A stretch of DNA of 48,806 bases from contig DUOH01000004.1 in assembly GCA_012838955.1 (NCBI GenBank), positions 1 to 48,806 on the forward strand, given 5' to 3'. The notes under the pieces are model-generated. The model saw nothing but the letters and a program-made list of their open reading frames with translations, was not told where the DNA came from and made no database searches. The DNA comes from Bacillota bacterium. GTDB taxonomy: Bacteria; Bacillota; UBA4882; UBA10575. Both the position numbers and the translations under genes were made by a program. Shown one piece after another: positions 21,627 through 29,633 of the stretch (positions within the stretch are counted from its first letter, which is position 1; each line of letters starts with the position of its first letter).

Positions 21627-22607
21627 CTAATACCCGTTCGGATGATGTTGATGCCACCACCAAGCGGTCTCGATAATCTCCTCCAAAGCCGGGTACCGGG
21701 GGTGCCACCCCAACTCCGCCCTGATCTTCTCCGCCGAGGCGACCAAGACCGCGGGATCGCCCGGACGCCTTGGTCCGGCGGTCACCTTGATCTCTTCTCC
21801 CGTCACCCGCCGGGCGGTCTCGATCACCTCTTGATTGGAATAGCCCTGCCCGTTGCCGAGGTTATAGATGGAGGAGGCTTTCCCTGCGGCCAAGGCGTTT
21901 AAGGCCAAAAGATGGGCTTGAGAAAGATCGACCACATGGATATAGTCTCTGACACACGTTCCGTCCGGAGTAGGGTAATCGGTGCCGAATAATTGCAGGT
22001 GGTCCCTTTGGCCCAAAGCAGTCTGCAGAACGATGGGAATCAAGTGTGTCTCGGGACGATGATCCTCCCCGATCTTCCCTTCCGGATCAGCACCGGCGGC
22101 GTTGAAATACCGCAAAGAGATGAAACGGAGGCCATAAGCTTCCTCATAGAACCTGAGCATTCCCTCGAAAGTTAATTTGGAAAACCCATACGGATTGGTG
22201 GGGTTCTTCGGATGCTCCTCCGGAATGGGCACTTTTTCCGGTTCCCCGTACACCGCAGCTGTGGAAGAAAAGACAAAGTACTTTACTCCGCAGGCCACCG
22301 CCGCATCCAATAAGGACTGGCCGTTACCGATATTGTTCCGGAAATACTTGGCCGGATTAGCCACGGACTCCCCCACCAAACTATCGGCAGCCAAATGAAT
22401 AATGGCTTCGATCTTCTCCTTGGTCAGAACCTCTTTCACCAGATCAACCCGGCCGATATCGCCTTGGACAAATGTTCCGTGCAGCACCGCTTCTTGATGT
22501 CCTTTACTTAAATTGTCCAGGATAACCGGTTCATGCCCTTCTTTGACCAGGTCCAAAACGACATGGCTCCCAATATAACCTGCTCCCCCCGCTACTAAAA
22601 CCTTCAA
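21627..22607 (-). CDS. galE: UDP-glucose 4-epimerase
   Basis: This enzyme interconverts UDP-galactose and UDP-glucose. The 326-residue short-chain dehydrogenase-fold protein has GGAGYIGSH for NAD, SSTAAVYG and the catalytic YGFSK. RYFNAAGADPEGKIGEDH is the usual substrate segment. It overlaps the galK stop by four bases (ATGA) and is the last gene of the deoR-galT-galK-galE operon. Confidence 0.97.
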   Translation of the reverse strand: MKVLVAGGAGYIGSHVVLDLVKEGHEPVILDNLSKGHQEAVLHGTFVQGDIGRVDLVKEVLTKEKIEAIIHLAADSLVGESVANPAKYFRNNIGNGQSLLDAAVACGVKYFVFSSTAAVYGEPEKVPIPEEHPKNPTNPYGFSKLTFEGMLRFYEEAYGLRFISLRYFNAAGADPEGKIGEDHRPETHLIPIVLQTALGQRDHLQLFGTDYPTPDGTCVRDYIHVVDLSQAHLLALNALAAGKASSIYNLGNGQGYSNQEVIETARRVTGEEIKVTAGPRRPGDPAVLVASAEKIRAELGWHPRYPALEEIIETAWWWHQHHPNGY

Positions 22608-23797
22608 TTATTATTCACCCCATTTTGTATAAGCTCTGCTCCCCCGGCGGCCGTACTGAGATAAACCCGGGCCTCAATCCCAGTTTCTTCCTTATATTTA
22701 GACAATACATAACCGATGAAATCCCGGACGGCATCGGCTCTGATTAAATTGACCGTACATCCGCCAAAACCGCCGCCTGTGATTCTGGCGCCCAAAACCC
22801 CCGGAACCTCCCTGGCCAGTTCTACCAGGAGATCTACTTCCTCGCAACTAACCTCGTAGAAATCACGTAAAGAGTCGTGGGACTGATTGATCAATTCGCC
22901 GAAGGCAACCAAGTCTCCTGCTTTCAGCGCCTGGATACTCTTTAACACCCGTTCATTCTCGGTGATCACATGCAGACATCTTTTATAGACCACCAGCGAC
23001 AACCGGTTTTCACAGTTGTTCAGCATCTCCACGGTAACATCGCGCAAAGCGCGTACAGCCGGATATCTCTCCGCCAAGATCCGGACTCCGGTCTCACACT
23101 GTTCCCGTCTGCTGTTATACTCCGAATCCACCAGACTATGTTTCACTCCGCTCTGACAAATCAATATTTTGTATGTTCCGAGCTGTAAAGGGATCTGTTC
23201 ATACGAAAGGCTCCGGCAGTCCAAAAAGAGGGCGTGACCTCGCTCGCCCATGAGAGAGATGAACTGGTCCATGATCCCGCATCTCATGCCGACAAAATCG
23301 TTTTCCGCCCTTTGACAGAGCCTGGCCAGGGCGGGAAGGGCGCTTTGAAAACCCGTCAACTTCTGCACTACGATTGCGGTAGCCACTTCCAAAGCTGCAG
23401 AGGAGCTGAGCCCGGATCCGAGAGGAATCGTCCCGGAAAAAGCCATCTCCAGGCCGGGCAGACGCGCGCCTTCCTGCTGCATAGCCCAGAGAACTCCCTT
23501 GGGATAATTGCTCCAGCCTTCTTCAGCATCAGGAGTGAGGGGAGTCATCAACGAGAATTCAACGGTTCTTCCCAAATCAACCGCGTGGATCTTCACCATC
23601 TGGTCGGAACGCTTTCTGGCTGCCATAACAATATCAAAGTCAATCGCCATTGGAAAGATGAACCCATCATTATAATCGGTATGTTCACCGATGAGATTGA
23701 CTCGTCCCGGGGCTCTACCAATGGTAAGACCTTGACCATCCCCAAAAGTCCGTCTAAAAGCCTGCTCTATGGTGGCCAGCCTCTCCTGTAGGCCCAT
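22604..23797 (-). CDS. galK: Galactokinase
   Basis: This enzyme phosphorylates galactose at C1. The 397-residue GHMP kinase has GRVNLIGEHTDYNDG (motif 1, galactose binding), PLGSGLSSSAALEVA (motif 2, ATP loop) and ITGGGFGGCTVNLI (motif 3). GGAGGGAT lies before the ATG. It starts 2 nt after the galT stop and its own stop overlaps galE. No galactose transporter is in the operon. Confidence 0.97.
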   Translation of the reverse strand: MGLQERLATIEQAFRRTFGDGQGLTIGRAPGRVNLIGEHTDYNDGFIFPMAIDFDIVMAARKRSDQMVKIHAVDLGRTVEFSLMTPLTPDAEEGWSNYPKGVLWAMQQEGARLPGLEMAFSGTIPLGSGLSSSAALEVATAIVVQKLTGFQSALPALARLCQRAENDFVGMRCGIMDQFISLMGERGHALFLDCRSLSYEQIPLQLGTYKILICQSGVKHSLVDSEYNSRREQCETGVRILAERYPAVRALRDVTVEMLNNCENRLSLVVYKRCLHVITENERVLKSIQALKAGDLVAFGELINQSHDSLRDFYEVSCEEVDLLVELAREVPGVLGARITGGGFGGCTVNLIRADAVRDFIGYVLSKYKEETGIEARVYLSTAAGGAELIQNGVNNN

Positions 23798-23799
23798 TT

Positions 23800-24801
23800 C
23801 TATCCCTCCTGTTTGAGTTCTGCTATGGTTTGCGGACCCACTCCGCGGAGTTCCGCAGCTTTCTCCTCAGCCATGGTATCATTGATATATGTCCCGGCGC
23901 CCGTCTCACACCCGGCCAGATACTTTAGTTTCTGCGCCGTGCGGTGGGGTGGATAGAACTCAAAGTGGAGATGATAATCAGGGTAATCCGCCCCGTCGGT
24001 CGGCGCTTGATGCACGGCCATCAGGTAAGGGAGGGGAAAATTGAAGAGGCTGTCATATTTAAGCAGCAAACCCTTTAACACCAACGCCAAATCCCTGCGG
24101 TCTTCCGGCGTAAACTCCGCCATTGAGGAGAGATGCCTCTTCGGGGCCAGGTAAACTTCGTAAGGGTAGCGGGCAAAGAAGGGAAGGAACGCCACGAACC
24201 GCTCTCCTTCAAAGACAATCCGGCGCCCGTCTCTATATTCTTCTTCCAAAGTTGCGCAGAAAAGGCACTTTCTATGCTGTGTGAAGTATTTTTTAGAGGC
24301 GGCCAACTCCTTCTCTATCTTCGGCGGTATGTAAGGGAAAGCATAGATCTGGCCGTGGGGGTGATGCAGAGTTACCCCCACCTCCTCCCCTTTATTCTCA
24401 AAAATCAATACATATTTTATTCCGGCGGTGGCGCCTAATTCTTCGTAACGATCCTGCCATACGCGAATCAGCCGCTCAATCCTTGGTACCGGCATAGTAG
24501 CTAAAGCGCCGGAGTGTTCCGGAGAGTATAATACCACCTCGCAAACGCCTTGCGCCGGTTGGACCGGGGAAATAGCGGAGCCTTCCACCTCCGGCGGCGG
24601 CGGCACTCGCTGCAGGGAAGGAAATTTGTTCTCAAAGACTACGATATCATAGTGGTCCTTCGGGACCTCTGTTGGAAACCCCCCCGGTTTGGTGGGACAC
24701 AAGGGACAATAATCCGGCGGCGGGAGGAAAGTCCGCTCCTGACGATGGGTGGCTGTAATCACCCACTCTTCTAAAAAAGGGTGCCAACGTAATTCCGACA
24801 T
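23800..24801 (-). CDS. galT: Galactose-1-phosphate uridylyltransferase
   Basis: This enzyme exchanges UMP between UDP-glucose and galactose 1-phosphate. The 333-residue HIT-superfamily protein has the active site HPHGQIYAFP, an N-terminal Cys pair (CPLC) and a second pair (CLFC) near HRK, consistent with metal sites of this family. The C-terminal half keeps HLHFEFYPP. The start ATG 24801 has AAGGAAATG a few bases upstream, which is also the end of a small ORF lying in front of it. Confidence 0.96.
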   Translation of the reverse strand: MSELRWHPFLEEWVITATHRQERTFLPPPDYCPLCPTKPGGFPTEVPKDHYDIVVFENKFPSLQRVPPPPEVEGSAISPVQPAQGVCEVVLYSPEHSGALATMPVPRIERLIRVWQDRYEELGATAGIKYVLIFENKGEEVGVTLHHPHGQIYAFPYIPPKIEKELAASKKYFTQHRKCLFCATLEEEYRDGRRIVFEGERFVAFLPFFARYPYEVYLAPKRHLSSMAEFTPEDRRDLALVLKGLLLKYDSLFNFPLPYLMAVHQAPTDGADYPDYHLHFEFYPPHRTAQKLKYLAGCETGAGTYINDTMAEEKAAELRGVGPQTIAELKQEG

Positions 24802-24804
24802 TTT

Positions 24805-24966
24805 TCATTTCCTTTCTGCGACATTTCTCCGCTCTTCTTCTTCCTGCTGGCGCTGCTGGCGCCCGTCCGTCTTCCGTTCTGTTCCGATAAAATCATAGAA
24901 AATTAAGTATCTGCCGTCTTCCTTGGTCACGACCGTCTTCCGAAGGTCCTCTTCGACTTGGGCCAC
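24805..24966 (-). CDS. Small ORF (53 aa) between the DeoR gene and galT
   Basis: A GTG at 24966, preceded by a polypurine GGGGGGAAGGTGA, opens a 53-codon frame ending 3 nt before galT. The peptide has a compact core, KTVVTKEDGRYLIFYDF, followed by a highly charged Gln/Glu/Arg tail. It sits exactly in the operon and its stop is coupled to the galT start. I recall similar short 'TKEDGRYLIxY' proteins in clostridia but cannot name a function. The clean spacing, the ribosome-binding site and the biased composition favour a real gene; the small size leaves doubt. Confidence 0.6.
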   Translation of the reverse strand: MAQVEEDLRKTVVTKEDGRYLIFYDFIGTERKTDGRQQRQQEEEERRNVAERK

Positions 24967-25045
24967 TCACCTTCCCCCCTTTCTCTGGTAATCTCCGCCC
25001 GTTGCATTGACGCCAAAAACGCGTCAGACCTTCTCCCTCTCCCGG

Positions 25046-25807
25046 TCAGACTGTTTCCACAGGCAGACCGGCCTCCTGAATCAACCGTACTTGTTCCGGA
25101 TCGGCCTGACGGTCAGTGATCAACAAATGAAAATCGCTTACCTTTCCCACCTTGGCCCGGGCCACATTCCCGATTTTACTGGAGTCCGCCACCAGAATCC
25201 GGCGCCTGGCGGCATTAATAAAGCCGATCTTCATCTCCGCTTCGGGTATATTGACATTCGTCACCCCATAGTGCGGATCCACCCCGTTCGCGCCGATAAA
25301 GGCGATATCGGCGTAGAGTTTTTCTAAAACCAACGAGGCATACGGATTAACCAACGAGTGTTGAGTGGCTCTCACCCGGCCTCCGGTGACAATCACCGTA
25401 AGCTCTGGATAATCTTCCAGCAGCGTGACCACGTTAATGGCATTAGTCACGACCGTGAGGTTTTTATACATTGTTAAGTGACGCGCTACTTCCATGACTG
25501 TAGTGCCTACATCAAGGATTACCGTATCCCCATCAGAGACTAATTCCGCCGCCCGCTGGCCAATGCGTTCCTTCTCTTGCCTAAAGGAGGCTTCCTCCAG
25601 TTGATAGGAGCGTTCAAATCCGGTCTTAGGGTTCAGAATTGCTCCGCCATGAGTCCGCCGGAGCAGGCCTTTCTTCTCCAAAAAGTCGAGATCCATCCGG
25701 ATGGTGACCTCTGATACGGATAACTCTTTAGCCAGGGTCGCTACTCTACATCTGCCCTGGTTATTCAATATCTCCAGGATCAGCCTTCTCCGTTCTTCCG
25801 GAAACAT
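25046..25807 (-). CDS. DeoR/GlpR-family transcriptional regulator
   Basis: The 253-residue repressor-type protein has an N-terminal winged helix (EERRRLILEILNNQGRCRVA, then VSEVTIRMDLDFLEKKGLLR and RTHGGAI, the family hallmark). A C-terminal sugar-phosphate-sensing DeoRC domain includes DVGTTVMEVARHL and VTNAINV. ATG 25807 follows GGAGGTGATG. As the first gene of the galT-galK-galE operon it probably controls that operon in response to a galactose-derived sugar phosphate; the effector is inferred. Confidence 0.9.
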   Translation of the reverse strand: MFPEERRRLILEILNNQGRCRVATLAKELSVSEVTIRMDLDFLEKKGLLRRTHGGAILNPKTGFERSYQLEEASFRQEKERIGQRAAELVSDGDTVILDVGTTVMEVARHLTMYKNLTVVTNAINVVTLLEDYPELTVIVTGGRVRATQHSLVNPYASLVLEKLYADIAFIGANGVDPHYGVTNVNIPEAEMKIGFINAARRRILVADSSKIGNVARAKVGKVSDFHLLITDRQADPEQVRLIQEAGLPVETV

Positions 25808-25829
25808 TACATCACCTCCTGTCCTCTAT

Positions 25830-25858
25830 ATTTTACGATTATTTTCTTTTGTTGTCAA
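25830..25858 (-). promoter_or_regulatory. Sigma-A promoter of the deoR-gal operon
   Basis: TTGACA (25853-25858) and TAAAAT (25830-25835) are 17 bp apart on the minus strand. The spacer contains ACAAAAGAAAA, an A-rich sequence of the kind DeoR-family proteins bind, and a related AACGAAAAGAAAAG lies upstream on the other strand (about 25891). An operator there is only a suggestion. Confidence 0.78.
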
Positions 25859-25903
25859 TTGTCTACGTTTTTTTGTTAAAATAGTATATAAACGAAAAGA
25901 AAA

Positions 25904-25943
25904 GCGACTGTATACGCGCGTGATTACGCGTGTATACAGCCGC
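25904..25943 (-). terminator. Long hairpin, likely terminator of the rubredoxin-like gene
   Basis: CTGTATACGCGCG (25908-25920) and CGCGTGTATACAG (25927-25939) form a 13-bp stem with one mismatch around TGATTA. On the minus strand it is followed by TCGCTTTTCTTTTCG, a T-rich but interrupted tail. It lies ~130 nt after the stop at 26072 and ~50 bp upstream of the deoR promoter, so it could also be an operator or insulator. Confidence 0.55.
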
Positions 25944-26071
25944 TGGGTAATGGCCCATCGTATCTATGGGCTAAGGTAAAGCAGTGAACAGCTTTTTTCA
26001 AGACAAGCAAGGGCAAAAATAGACGAAAGGTCCGCCCCGGCCTTGGTAGAATCTATGCGGGGAAAAAGTAA

Positions 26072-26407
26072 TTAACCCCATTTTCCCTTGCTAATGTGCA
26101 CGGCGATCTCGGCTTTGATGGACTGTTGCAGTTCGGTGGCTGACTTCAACGCCTGGTTAAACAGGGATACGCAAGCCGGATCAAGGGCATCTTCCACTCC
26201 CATCTCAGCCACTTCTTTTATACGTTCCAAAAGACTGTAGAACTCCATTTGGAGCTGGTTTGTAATCCGGGAACGCGTAATCAGACTGCTCTCTGCTTCC
26301 GGAATCTCCGCAAATTTTTCTTGCGGCGCTCCGCATTTCGGACAATTCTCCGGCGGGGTGTCCCCGTCATGGACATATCCGCATACTTGGCAACGCCATT
26401 TTTTCAT
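26072..26407 (-). CDS. Rubredoxin-like domain protein with helical tail
   Basis: The N-terminal ~40 residues are a rubredoxin-like metal site (CQVCGYVHDGDTPPENCPKC, two CxxC pairs). About 70 residues of predicted helix with no further cysteine except one follow. It resembles the C-terminal module of rubrerythrin set in front of an unrelated helical domain. The start ATG 26407 has GGAGGG 7 nt upstream. It lies 50 nt downstream of rubrerythrin on the same strand, so an electron-transfer or metal-handling partner in peroxide defence is inferred. Confidence 0.82.
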   Translation of the reverse strand: MKKWRCQVCGYVHDGDTPPENCPKCGAPQEKFAEIPEAESSLITRSRITNQLQMEFYSLLERIKEVAEMGVEDALDPACVSLFNQALKSATELQQSIKAEIAVHISKGKWG

Positions 26408-26457
26408 CGTCAATCCCTCCCATCCTGTTCCTTACTCCTTCCACCACTGACTAAGGT

Positions 26458-26991
26458 TTAATAATTCTCCGCCTTTACTTCAAAGTGGGCTTGGGGATGA
26501 GCGCAAGCCGGGCATTTATCCGGCGCGGTGGGGCCCTCATGCACATATCCGCAGTTCCGGCAGCGCCAGGTCACTGTCTGTTCTTTTTTGAAGACCGTTC
26601 CGTTCTCCAGATTCTGCAGAAGCTTCAGAAACCTCTTCTCATGCTCAACTTCAGATTTGGCGATGGCCTCAAAAACATCGGCGATCTCGTTGAACCCTTC
26701 CTCTCGGGCGGTCTGCGCAAATTCTTTATACATAGTGGTCCACTCATAGTTCTCCCCTTGAGCGGCGGCTTTCAAATTCTCCGCAGTAGAGCCGATGCCG
26801 TTCACTAACTTCAAAAGCCGTTTGGCATGTTCCTTTTCATTATCCGCAGTCTCCAAAAAGACTCCGGCGATCTGTTCGTAACCTTCCTTCTTGGCCACGC
26901 TGGCATAGTATGTATACTTGTTCCGCGCTTGAGACTCCCCGGCAAAAGCCGTTAAGATATTAGCCTCGGTTTTGCTTCCTTTTAAATTCAT
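26458..26991 (-). CDS. rbr: Rubrerythrin
   Basis: This is a non-haem di-iron peroxidase of anaerobes. The 177-residue protein has the four-helix bundle with E-x-x-x-R and ExxH ligands (AGESQARNKY, ETADNEKEHAK, TAREEGFNEIADVF, EAIAKSEVEHEKRF), then a rubredoxin domain (CRNCGYVHEG, CPACAHPQAHF). AAGGAG precedes the ATG. The neighbours are a MarR-type regulator upstream and the rubredoxin-like gene downstream, all on the minus strand. Confidence 0.96.
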   Translation of the reverse strand: MNLKGSKTEANILTAFAGESQARNKYTYYASVAKKEGYEQIAGVFLETADNEKEHAKRLLKLVNGIGSTAENLKAAAQGENYEWTTMYKEFAQTAREEGFNEIADVFEAIAKSEVEHEKRFLKLLQNLENGTVFKKEQTVTWRCRNCGYVHEGPTAPDKCPACAHPQAHFEVKAENY

Positions 26992-27146
26992 TAGTCAACA
27001 CTCCTTTTATTCTTGATTTTACTATCTGTCTTTACTTTCCCATTTTACGTACTGAAGAATACTTGCCTGAATGAAACAGGCCCACCAGATTTTATCCTGT
27101 GGCGCAGCAGTAATAAGGCTGCTGAAAACAGGAAAACAGCTTATAC

Positions 27147-27701
27147 TCAGACCTTCTCCTTCTCCTCGCCGGTCAGCTGCTGATACAGTTGATTTCCCGG
27201 GCAGTCAGGACGATGAGCCCATCCACACCTCAGACAGATCCTGCCGATTACTTCCCGATCGACCAGAGCCGCTTCCATGAAGCTGTTAAGCCCCTGGAAG
27301 AATCGGTCTTTGTCCTCTGCGGAAAGCCGGTCCAAAATTTCTCCAAGCTTTTCTTCCTGTTCTCTTTCTGTAGCATGAATCGCTTCCCGCCCGGCGGCAG
27401 TGAGAATGATCGAGACCTGCCGGCGGTCGGTGGGATTATACTCCCTGCTGATATAGGCTTTCTTCTCCAACCTGTCCAAGAGCTTCGTGACGGCGGCGTT
27501 ACTAATCATCAAAGCATCCGCCACTTCTTTTCCTGAAGGCTTTGGCTGCTTCGGCGAACTATGGTAGTAGATATAGCGCAGACAGGCTTCTTGCACACAA
27601 GAAAGGCATCCCTCCTCTTCTTTAGCTTTTGGCTTATAGATTAGTTCATCCAATGCTCTGGCCAAAAGCTTTAATGTAAGATTCACAGTTTTTAGATCCA
27701 T
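27147..27701 (-). CDS. MarR-family regulator with two cysteine clusters
   Basis: The 184-residue protein has a winged helix (SGKEVADALMISNAAVTKLL, then the wing YNPTDRRQVSIILTAAG) typical of MarR. Unusually it carries C32-x2-C35-x4-C40 before the DNA-binding part and C156-x2-C159-x7-C167 at the C-terminus, which could bind a metal or Fe-S cluster or form disulfides. The start at 27701 has GGAG upstream; the frame extends to 27734 without a ribosome-binding site. It precedes rubrerythrin, and its own promoter is overlapped by two palindromes, so it is likely a redox- or metal-responsive autoregulator of this cluster. Confidence 0.88.
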   Translation of the reverse strand: MDLKTVNLTLKLLARALDELIYKPKAKEEEGCLSCVQEACLRYIYYHSSPKQPKPSGKEVADALMISNAAVTKLLDRLEKKAYISREYNPTDRRQVSIILTAAGREAIHATEREQEEKLGEILDRLSAEDKDRFFQGLNSFMEAALVDREVIGRICLRCGWAHRPDCPGNQLYQQLTGEEKEKV

Positions 27702-27741
27702 AAATACTTCATCTCCATAATCTGAGCTCAGCATAAGAGAT

Positions 27742-27772
27742 ATTTAATATAGTTAAATATTAACATGGTTAA
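27742..27772 (-). promoter_or_regulatory. Two palindromic operators overlapping the marR promoter
   Basis: TTAACATGGTTAA (27760-27772) is a perfect palindrome with 5-bp arms between the -35 and -10 boxes. ATTTAATATAGTTAAAT (27742-27758) has perfect 6-bp arms and covers the -10 and start region. Both share the TTAA half-site, as expected for dimeric winged-helix proteins. Binding by the adjacent MarR protein is inferred. Confidence 0.7.
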
Positions 27773-27785
27773 ACATTTTTGTCAA
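27757..27785 (-). promoter_or_regulatory. Sigma-A promoter of the MarR-family gene
   Basis: TTGACA (27780-27785) and TAATAT (27757-27762) on the minus strand are 17 bp apart. Transcription would begin about 50 nt before the start codon at 27701. Confidence 0.82.
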
Positions 27786-27967
27786 GATTTTTTTCCTTTT
27801 TTTCCATTTTGTTTTCCCGTTGGATTTTATAGCGGTCTTTCCTTACTTCTCCGGCCACGGGAACAAAGAAGGTGAATTCCCCATGTATAATCCGGCAAAC
27901 TGAAAATACAGCGCATTACACCAGCTGGCAAAAAGGTTAAAAGTATGTTGTTTTCCAAGAGGCAACC

Positions 27968-27996
27968 TTGACAGCAGCCGGATTTAGACTTAATAT
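27968..27996 (+). promoter_or_regulatory. Sigma-A promoter of lysC
   Basis: TTGACA (27968-27973) and TAATAT (27991-27996) have a 17-bp spacer on the plus strand. The leader of ~150 nt before lysC shows no lysine-riboswitch motifs that I can recognise and no terminator. The remainder of the intergenic stretch from 27786 holds T-rich sequence and no supported ORF. Confidence 0.78.
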
Positions 27997-28152
27997 TTAT
28001 CTTATTATGGAAAAACTATCGGTTTAATGGAGTCACGTTCATATTATGACCGCCTCAATATAAACGATATGACTGTCTTCCATATTTATAATGGATTTTA
28101 ATGGCGCTTTCAGAAAAACAATCCACTGGTCGTCTTTGAGGAGGAAATACTG

Positions 28153-29469
28153 ATGGGAATAAAAGTGGCCAAATTCGGTGGCAGCTCCCTGGCAGATGCC
28201 GAACAGTTCACGAAAGTGAAGAAGATTATCGAATCCGATCCGGAACGACGTTTTGTAATCCCCTCGGCTCCGGGGAAACGCACCCCGGATGATCAGAAGA
28301 TCACTGATCTCTTTTATCTCTGCCATGCCCGTGTACAACAAGGAGTCTCCTGCAACGAGGTGTTTCAGAAGATCTCCGACCGTTATTTAGAGATCATCAA
28401 AGACCTCGGCTTGAATCTGGATCTAACCCCATATCTCCGGGAGATTAAAGAAGAGATCGCCCACGGCGCTTCCGCCGATTATGCGGCCAGCAGGGGGGAG
28501 TACCTGAACGGTCTGATCTTGGCGGCGCTTTTAAACTACGATTTCGTGGATCCCGTCGAAATAATTGCTTTTCATCCATCCGGCGTCCTGAATTCCGAAT
28601 TAACGCAAGAACTGGTGTCCACAGCTCTACAGAAGCGCCGGACCGCCGTGATTCCCGGGTTCTACGGCGCGCTTCCCACCGGTGAAGTGAAGACCTTCTC
28701 CCGGGGAGGCTCCGATATTACCGGCGCCATCATCGCCCGCGGCGTCGGGGCGGATCTCTATGAAAACTGGACCGATGTCTCCGGTTTTCTCATGGCTGAC
28801 CCCAGAATCGTCCCTAATCCGAAACCCATTGAAAAAATCACCTATCGAGAGTTGCGGGAATTGGCCTATATGGGGGCTTCCGTTTTGCATGAAGAATCGA
28901 TCTTCCCGGTCCGGCAAGCCGGTATTCCCATTCATATTAAGAATACAAATGCTCCGCATGACCCCGGCACCCTCATTGTCAATGACACGGAACCAATCAC
29001 CAATGCGGGCGTCATCACCGGAATCGCCGGCCGGAAAGACTTTACCGTGATTGCGATCGAAAAAACCTTAATGCATCAAGAGCTCGGCTTCGGGCGAAAA
29101 ATTTTGTCGGTTTTAGAACGCAATCAGGTCTCCTTTGAGCATCTACCGTCGGGAATCGATACCATTTCCGTGGTGATCGCCGATTCCGAACTCAATCAGA
29201 AACTCGAACGCATCGTAGCCGAGATTGAGCGGGAATGCCAGCCTGATTGTATTGAAATTCACCCCGATATGGCGCTCATCGCCACCGTCGGGCGGGGAAT
29301 GGCTTATACTCCCGGAATCTCCGGCCGGCTCTTCGGCGCCTTGGGGAAGGAAATGATCAATGTCCGCATGATTGACCAAGGATCCAGCGAGATTAATATC
29401 ATTGTCGGCGTGGAGACCGCTGATTTTGAGAGAGCGGTCAGAGCGATTTACCATGCTTTTGTCGACTGA
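28153..29469 (+). CDS. lysC: Aspartate kinase
   Basis: This enzyme makes aspartyl phosphate, the first step to lysine, threonine and methionine. The 438-residue protein has the amino-acid-kinase opening KFGGSSL, the SAPGKR and FSRGGSD nucleotide/substrate segments and two C-terminal ACT domains (TVIAIEKTLM..., ATVGRGMAYTPGISGRLFGA). The long insert after residue 50 resembles the monofunctional AKIII/ThrD type rather than the DapG type. GAGGAGG lies before the ATG. It is alone on the plus strand with its own promoter and terminator, and no other pathway gene is adjacent. Confidence 0.94.
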   Translation: MGIKVAKFGGSSLADAEQFTKVKKIIESDPERRFVIPSAPGKRTPDDQKITDLFYLCHARVQQGVSCNEVFQKISDRYLEIIKDLGLNLDLTPYLREIKEEIAHGASADYAASRGEYLNGLILAALLNYDFVDPVEIIAFHPSGVLNSELTQELVSTALQKRRTAVIPGFYGALPTGEVKTFSRGGSDITGAIIARGVGADLYENWTDVSGFLMADPRIVPNPKPIEKITYRELRELAYMGASVLHEESIFPVRQAGIPIHIKNTNAPHDPGTLIVNDTEPITNAGVITGIAGRKDFTVIAIEKTLMHQELGFGRKILSVLERNQVSFEHLPSGIDTISVVIADSELNQKLERIVAEIERECQPDCIEIHPDMALIATVGRGMAYTPGISGRLFGALGKEMINVRMIDQGSSEINIIVGVETADFERAVRAIYHAFVD

Positions 29470-29502
29470 TTTGCCATTAAACACAGAGGGATAAGAGAAA
29501 AA

Positions 29503-29581
29503 GCAGAGGCCTCCGCATCGAGTTTTATGATGACAGGTTCAAGTGAAGCATTTATCATAAAAGCAAAGGGGGCCTCTTTTT
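29503..29581 (+). terminator. Extended two-stem terminator of lysC
   Basis: The outer arms AGAGGCCTCC and GGGGGCCTCT enclose an inner hairpin with a perfect 9-bp stem TTTTATGAT/ATCATAAAA (29523-29531 and 29554-29562), followed by five T. It is much longer than a normal intrinsic terminator and begins 34 nt after the lysC stop. Confidence 0.75.
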
Positions 29582-29633
29582 CCTGGGCTCTTGACAAAAA
29601 CCTTTTCCGAACCAGATTAGCAGCTTAATGCGG

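Noticed and set aside
27997-28152. Lysine riboswitch ahead of lysC
   Set aside because: The leader is short and AT-rich, lacks the conserved core segments and has no terminator hairpin.
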